Origin: Spirochaetales bacterium
Lineage (GTDB): Bacteria; Spirochaetota; Spirochaetia; Sphaerochaetales; Sphaerochaetaceae
NCBI GenBank assembly: GCA_022785155.1
Contig: JALFRH010000146.1
Span: 1 to 8,484, forward strand
DNA length: 8,484 nt
Direction of reading: 5' to 3'
How positions within the stretch are numbered: the stretch's first letter is position 1; each line of letters begins with the position of its first letter. The position numbers and the translations under genes are program-made. Below are positions 7,002 through 8,484 of this stretch, one piece after another. The notes below the pieces were generated by a model. That model was not told the origin of the DNA. It saw only the letters and a list, made by a program, of their open reading frames with translations, and ran no database searches.

Positions 7002-7925
7002 ATGAGTTTAGAAGTCTTTTCTTTAGGTACCAGTGGAATGATGCCTCTTCCTGGCAGATTCCTCACCTCTGTCCTCCTTCGTAGAGATGGAGAATTGTTT
7101 TTATTTGATTGTGGTGAAGGTACGCAAGTTTCCTTGAAGATGCTGAATCTAAGCTGGAAGAAGATATCTTCAATCTTCATCAGCCATATGCATGCCGATC
7201 ATGTAACAGGGCTTCCGGGGTTGTTGATGCTTTCAAGCCAAGTGGACAGGGAGGAGCCTTTATATATTTATGGACCTCAGAAGCTGGGGGAATATATAGA
7301 AGCCTCCAGAAGAATCCTGGATATGTATATCAACTACGAAATCGTATTTATACCAGTGGAGCCAGGAGAGATATATAGAGGTGAAGACTTCTCCATAAAC
7401 TGTTTTCCTCTGGATCATACCAAGCCCTGTGTAGGGTACTCTTTGGTTGAAGATTATAGAAAGGGTGAGTTCTTCCCGGATAAGGCAATAGGTCTTGGTG
7501 TTCCCAAAGGTCCATTGTTCGGGCGCCTACAGAGAGGGGAGACCATCACTCTTGACAATGGGGCTGTAATCACACCGGATATGGTAATGGGTGAAAAGAG
7601 AAGCGGAAGAAAGTTCAGCTATGTTACAGATACCCTCTACTTTCCTGAGATAGCAGATTATGTCCATGATTCAGATATCCTTTTTTGTGAAGGAATGTTT
7701 GAAGATGCACTGAGGGAGAGCGCTTGGGAGAAGAAACATATGACAGCAAAGGAAGCCGCCATTATCGCCAGAGACAGCAGATCCGAGCTTCTTTGCCTCC
7801 AACACTATTCTCCAAGATACTCCGACAGGGAACTGAGAGAGCTGCATAAGGAAGCAAAGAGTATTTTTGAAAACACTATCCTGACAAAAGACAGGATGAC
7901 CTTTGATATTCCACTTAAAGACTAA
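7002..7925 (+). CDS. rnz: Ribonuclease Z (tRNA 3'-processing endonuclease)
   Basis: Zinc-dependent beta-lactamase-fold endonuclease that cuts tRNA precursors after the discriminator base to make the 3' end. From ATG 7002 it has 307 residues, the usual short-form (RNase Z-S) length. The metal ligands are all visible: HMHADH (residues 62-67, with His62, His64, Asp66 and His67), His139 in FPLDHT, Asp210 in YVTDT, and His268 in LQHYSPRY. His246 in KKHMTAKEAA corresponds to the conserved HST-EAA box, with Met replacing Ser. GVPKGPLFGRLQRGE (166-180) is the family's GP-rich segment. The first-strand motif SLEVFSLGTSGMMP fits a start at ATG 7002. A GTG at 6984 would add six residues (MLPFFS) and seems less likely. 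Neither start has an obvious SD, which suggests weak or leaderless initiation. The gene ends just before a palindromic terminator. Confidence 0.95.
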   Translation: MSLEVFSLGTSGMMPLPGRFLTSVLLRRDGELFLFDCGEGTQVSLKMLNLSWKKISSIFISHMHADHVTGLPGLLMLSSQVDREEPLYIYGPQKLGEYIEASRRILDMYINYEIVFIPVEPGEIYRGEDFSINCFPLDHTKPCVGYSLVEDYRKGEFFPDKAIGLGVPKGPLFGRLQRGETITLDNGAVITPDMVMGEKRSGRKFSYVTDTLYFPEIADYVHDSDILFCEGMFEDALRESAWEKKHMTAKEAAIIARDSRSELLCLQHYSPRYSDRELRELHKEAKSIFENTILTKDRMTFDIPLKD

Positions 7926-7929
7926 TGAA

Positions 7930-7953
7930 AAAGGCCTCGAATCCGAGGCCTTT
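7930..7953. terminator. Bidirectional rho-independent terminator between convergent genes
   Basis: GGCCTCG (7933-7939) pairs with CGAGGCC (7944-7950) around an AATC loop, and AAA/TTT flanks extend the stem to 10 bp. On the plus strand only TTT follows, while the minus strand reads into TTTTTCATT, a better U-tract. It sits between the rnz stop (7925) and the minus-strand gene stop (7970-7972), so it probably serves both convergent transcripts and is stronger for the minus-strand one. Confidence 0.88.
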
Positions 7954-7969
7954 ACTGATACCATGCTTT

Positions 7970-8484
7970 TTACTTCGAAAGCTCTTTGATGACGGAGTCT
8001 GCGTTGTGGCGTGCTGTAATGACCACAAGCTTGCCACCAAGGGCTTTGACCTTGGCCTGGGCATCCTTTGCCCTTGTATAAGGAAGGATGGCAATTACTT
8101 TGTCTCCATAAGTAAGGGCAGGAACATCGAACTCTCTGACAACGTTGTTTTCGTTTCCAGCAGCAAAGCCTGCAATGACGAGGGAGTAGTTGTCTTCTCT
8201 TGAAGCTTCGATTTCTTCGTTGATGGCTTCCTTGACGCTGAGTCTGATCTCTTCTTCGTCCACAACCTTCACGGTCTTTTCAACGACTCTATCCACAGGA
8301 ACTTCAACTGTTTTCTCAACGATTTTCTCCACCGGTACTTCAACTGTCTTCTCGACAATCTTCTCCACCGGTACTTCAACTGTCTTCTCAACAATCTTTT
8401 CTACAGGTACTTCCTTGATAACAGGAACTTCCACTTCCTTGATGACCTCGACAGGAACTTCCACCTTCTTCTCGACGATTCTAT
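7970..8484 (-). CDS. Val/Glu/Lys/Pro-repeat protein, 5'-partial at window edge
   Basis: Not recognised as a named protein. The reading frame is open to the right edge; the codon at 8462-8464 that could pass for a start is GTG, encoding an internal Val, and RIVEKK is still read upstream of it. The true start is therefore outside the window. The visible N-terminal part (about 75 residues) is a low-complexity repeat of the unit VEKIVEKTVEVP, with diverged units at both ends (EVIKEVEVPVIKEV, VDRVVEKTVKVV). Next comes an acidic helical stretch (DEEEIRLSVKEAINEEIEA). The C-terminal domain of about 70 residues contains SLVIAGFAAGNENNV, YGDKVIAILPYTRAKDAQ and GGKLVVITARHNAD; its strand-helix-strand pattern loosely recalls a SPOR-like fold, but this is weak. 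Such repeats often form extended linkers in envelope or surface proteins; that role is an inference. The gene is convergent with rnz and ends at TAA 7970-7972, next to the shared terminator. Confidence 0.82.
   Translation of the reverse strand, partial: RIVEKKVEVPVEVIKEVEVPVIKEVPVEKIVEKTVEVPVEKIVEKTVEVPVEKIVEKTVEVPVDRVVEKTVKVVDEEEIRLSVKEAINEEIEASREDNYSLVIAGFAAGNENNVVREFDVPALTYGDKVIAILPYTRAKDAQAKVKALGGKLVVITARHNADSVIKELSK
8265..8408 (-). repeat. 36-bp in-frame tandem repeat, four copies
   Basis: Units lie at 8265-8300 (diverged), 8301-8336, 8337-8372 and 8373-8408, each encoding 12 residues of the pattern VEKIVEKTVEVP. Neighbouring units among the last three differ at four of 36 bases each, and all those differences fall at third codon positions. 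Further, more degenerate Val/Pro/Glu units continue from 8409 towards the right edge. Confidence 0.9.

Noticed and set aside
7925..8203. Plus-strand 92-codon open frame after rnz
   Set aside because: It runs through the terminator and is antisense to the repeat-protein gene, whose frame is supported by synonymous repeat variation and by terminator placement.
8265..8408. 36-bp repeats as a CRISPR array
   Set aside because: The units are directly adjacent with no spacers, are in frame, and encode a repeated peptide.

Overview
The window looks like a core chromosomal segment of a diderm bacterium, most probably a spirochaete (Treponema/Sphaerochaeta-like, host-associated). This assignment is an inference. 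It rests on the gene set and order (prfB, PEGA-domain protein, ftsY, exported protein, Lol-type ABC exporter, RNase Z), on tight gene packing and on moderate GC content. No rRNA, mobile element or CRISPR array was seen, so the taxonomy is not proven.

Layout. A plus-strand block runs from base 1 to about 7925. It opens inside prfB (release factor 2), whose programmed +1 frameshift site is preserved at bases 30-43; the true start codon lies upstream of the window. prfB is followed by a PEGA-domain exported/membrane protein, ftsY (signal recognition particle receptor), and an unrecognised exported protein with YD-like repeats. Then come three overlapping genes for a Lol-type lipoprotein exporter: permease, LolD-type ATPase, permease. 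The junctions from prfB to the second permease are -62, +10, +2, -4, -11 and -11 bases, so this block is very likely one operon with translational coupling. A gap of about 76 bases then leads to rnz (RNase Z, tRNA 3' end processing). A palindromic terminator at 7930-7953 separates rnz from a convergent minus-strand gene that enters from the right edge. That gene encodes a Val/Glu/Lys/Pro repeat protein with 36-bp tandem repeats.

How the genes fit together. RF2 ends translation, FtsY brings ribosomes making membrane and exported proteins to the inner membrane, and the Lol-type complex extracts lipoproteins from the inner membrane for delivery to the outer membrane. The PEGA protein and the YD-repeat protein are probably envelope proteins made alongside them. 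No lolA or lolB homologue is visible here. RNase Z is a housekeeping tRNA-processing enzyme and may be transcribed separately.

No clearly new system is evident. The best points for a second look are the RF2 autoregulatory frameshift and its SPY recognition tripeptide, the uncharacterised exported protein coupled to the Lol genes, and the repeat protein whose repeat copies differ only at synonymous positions.
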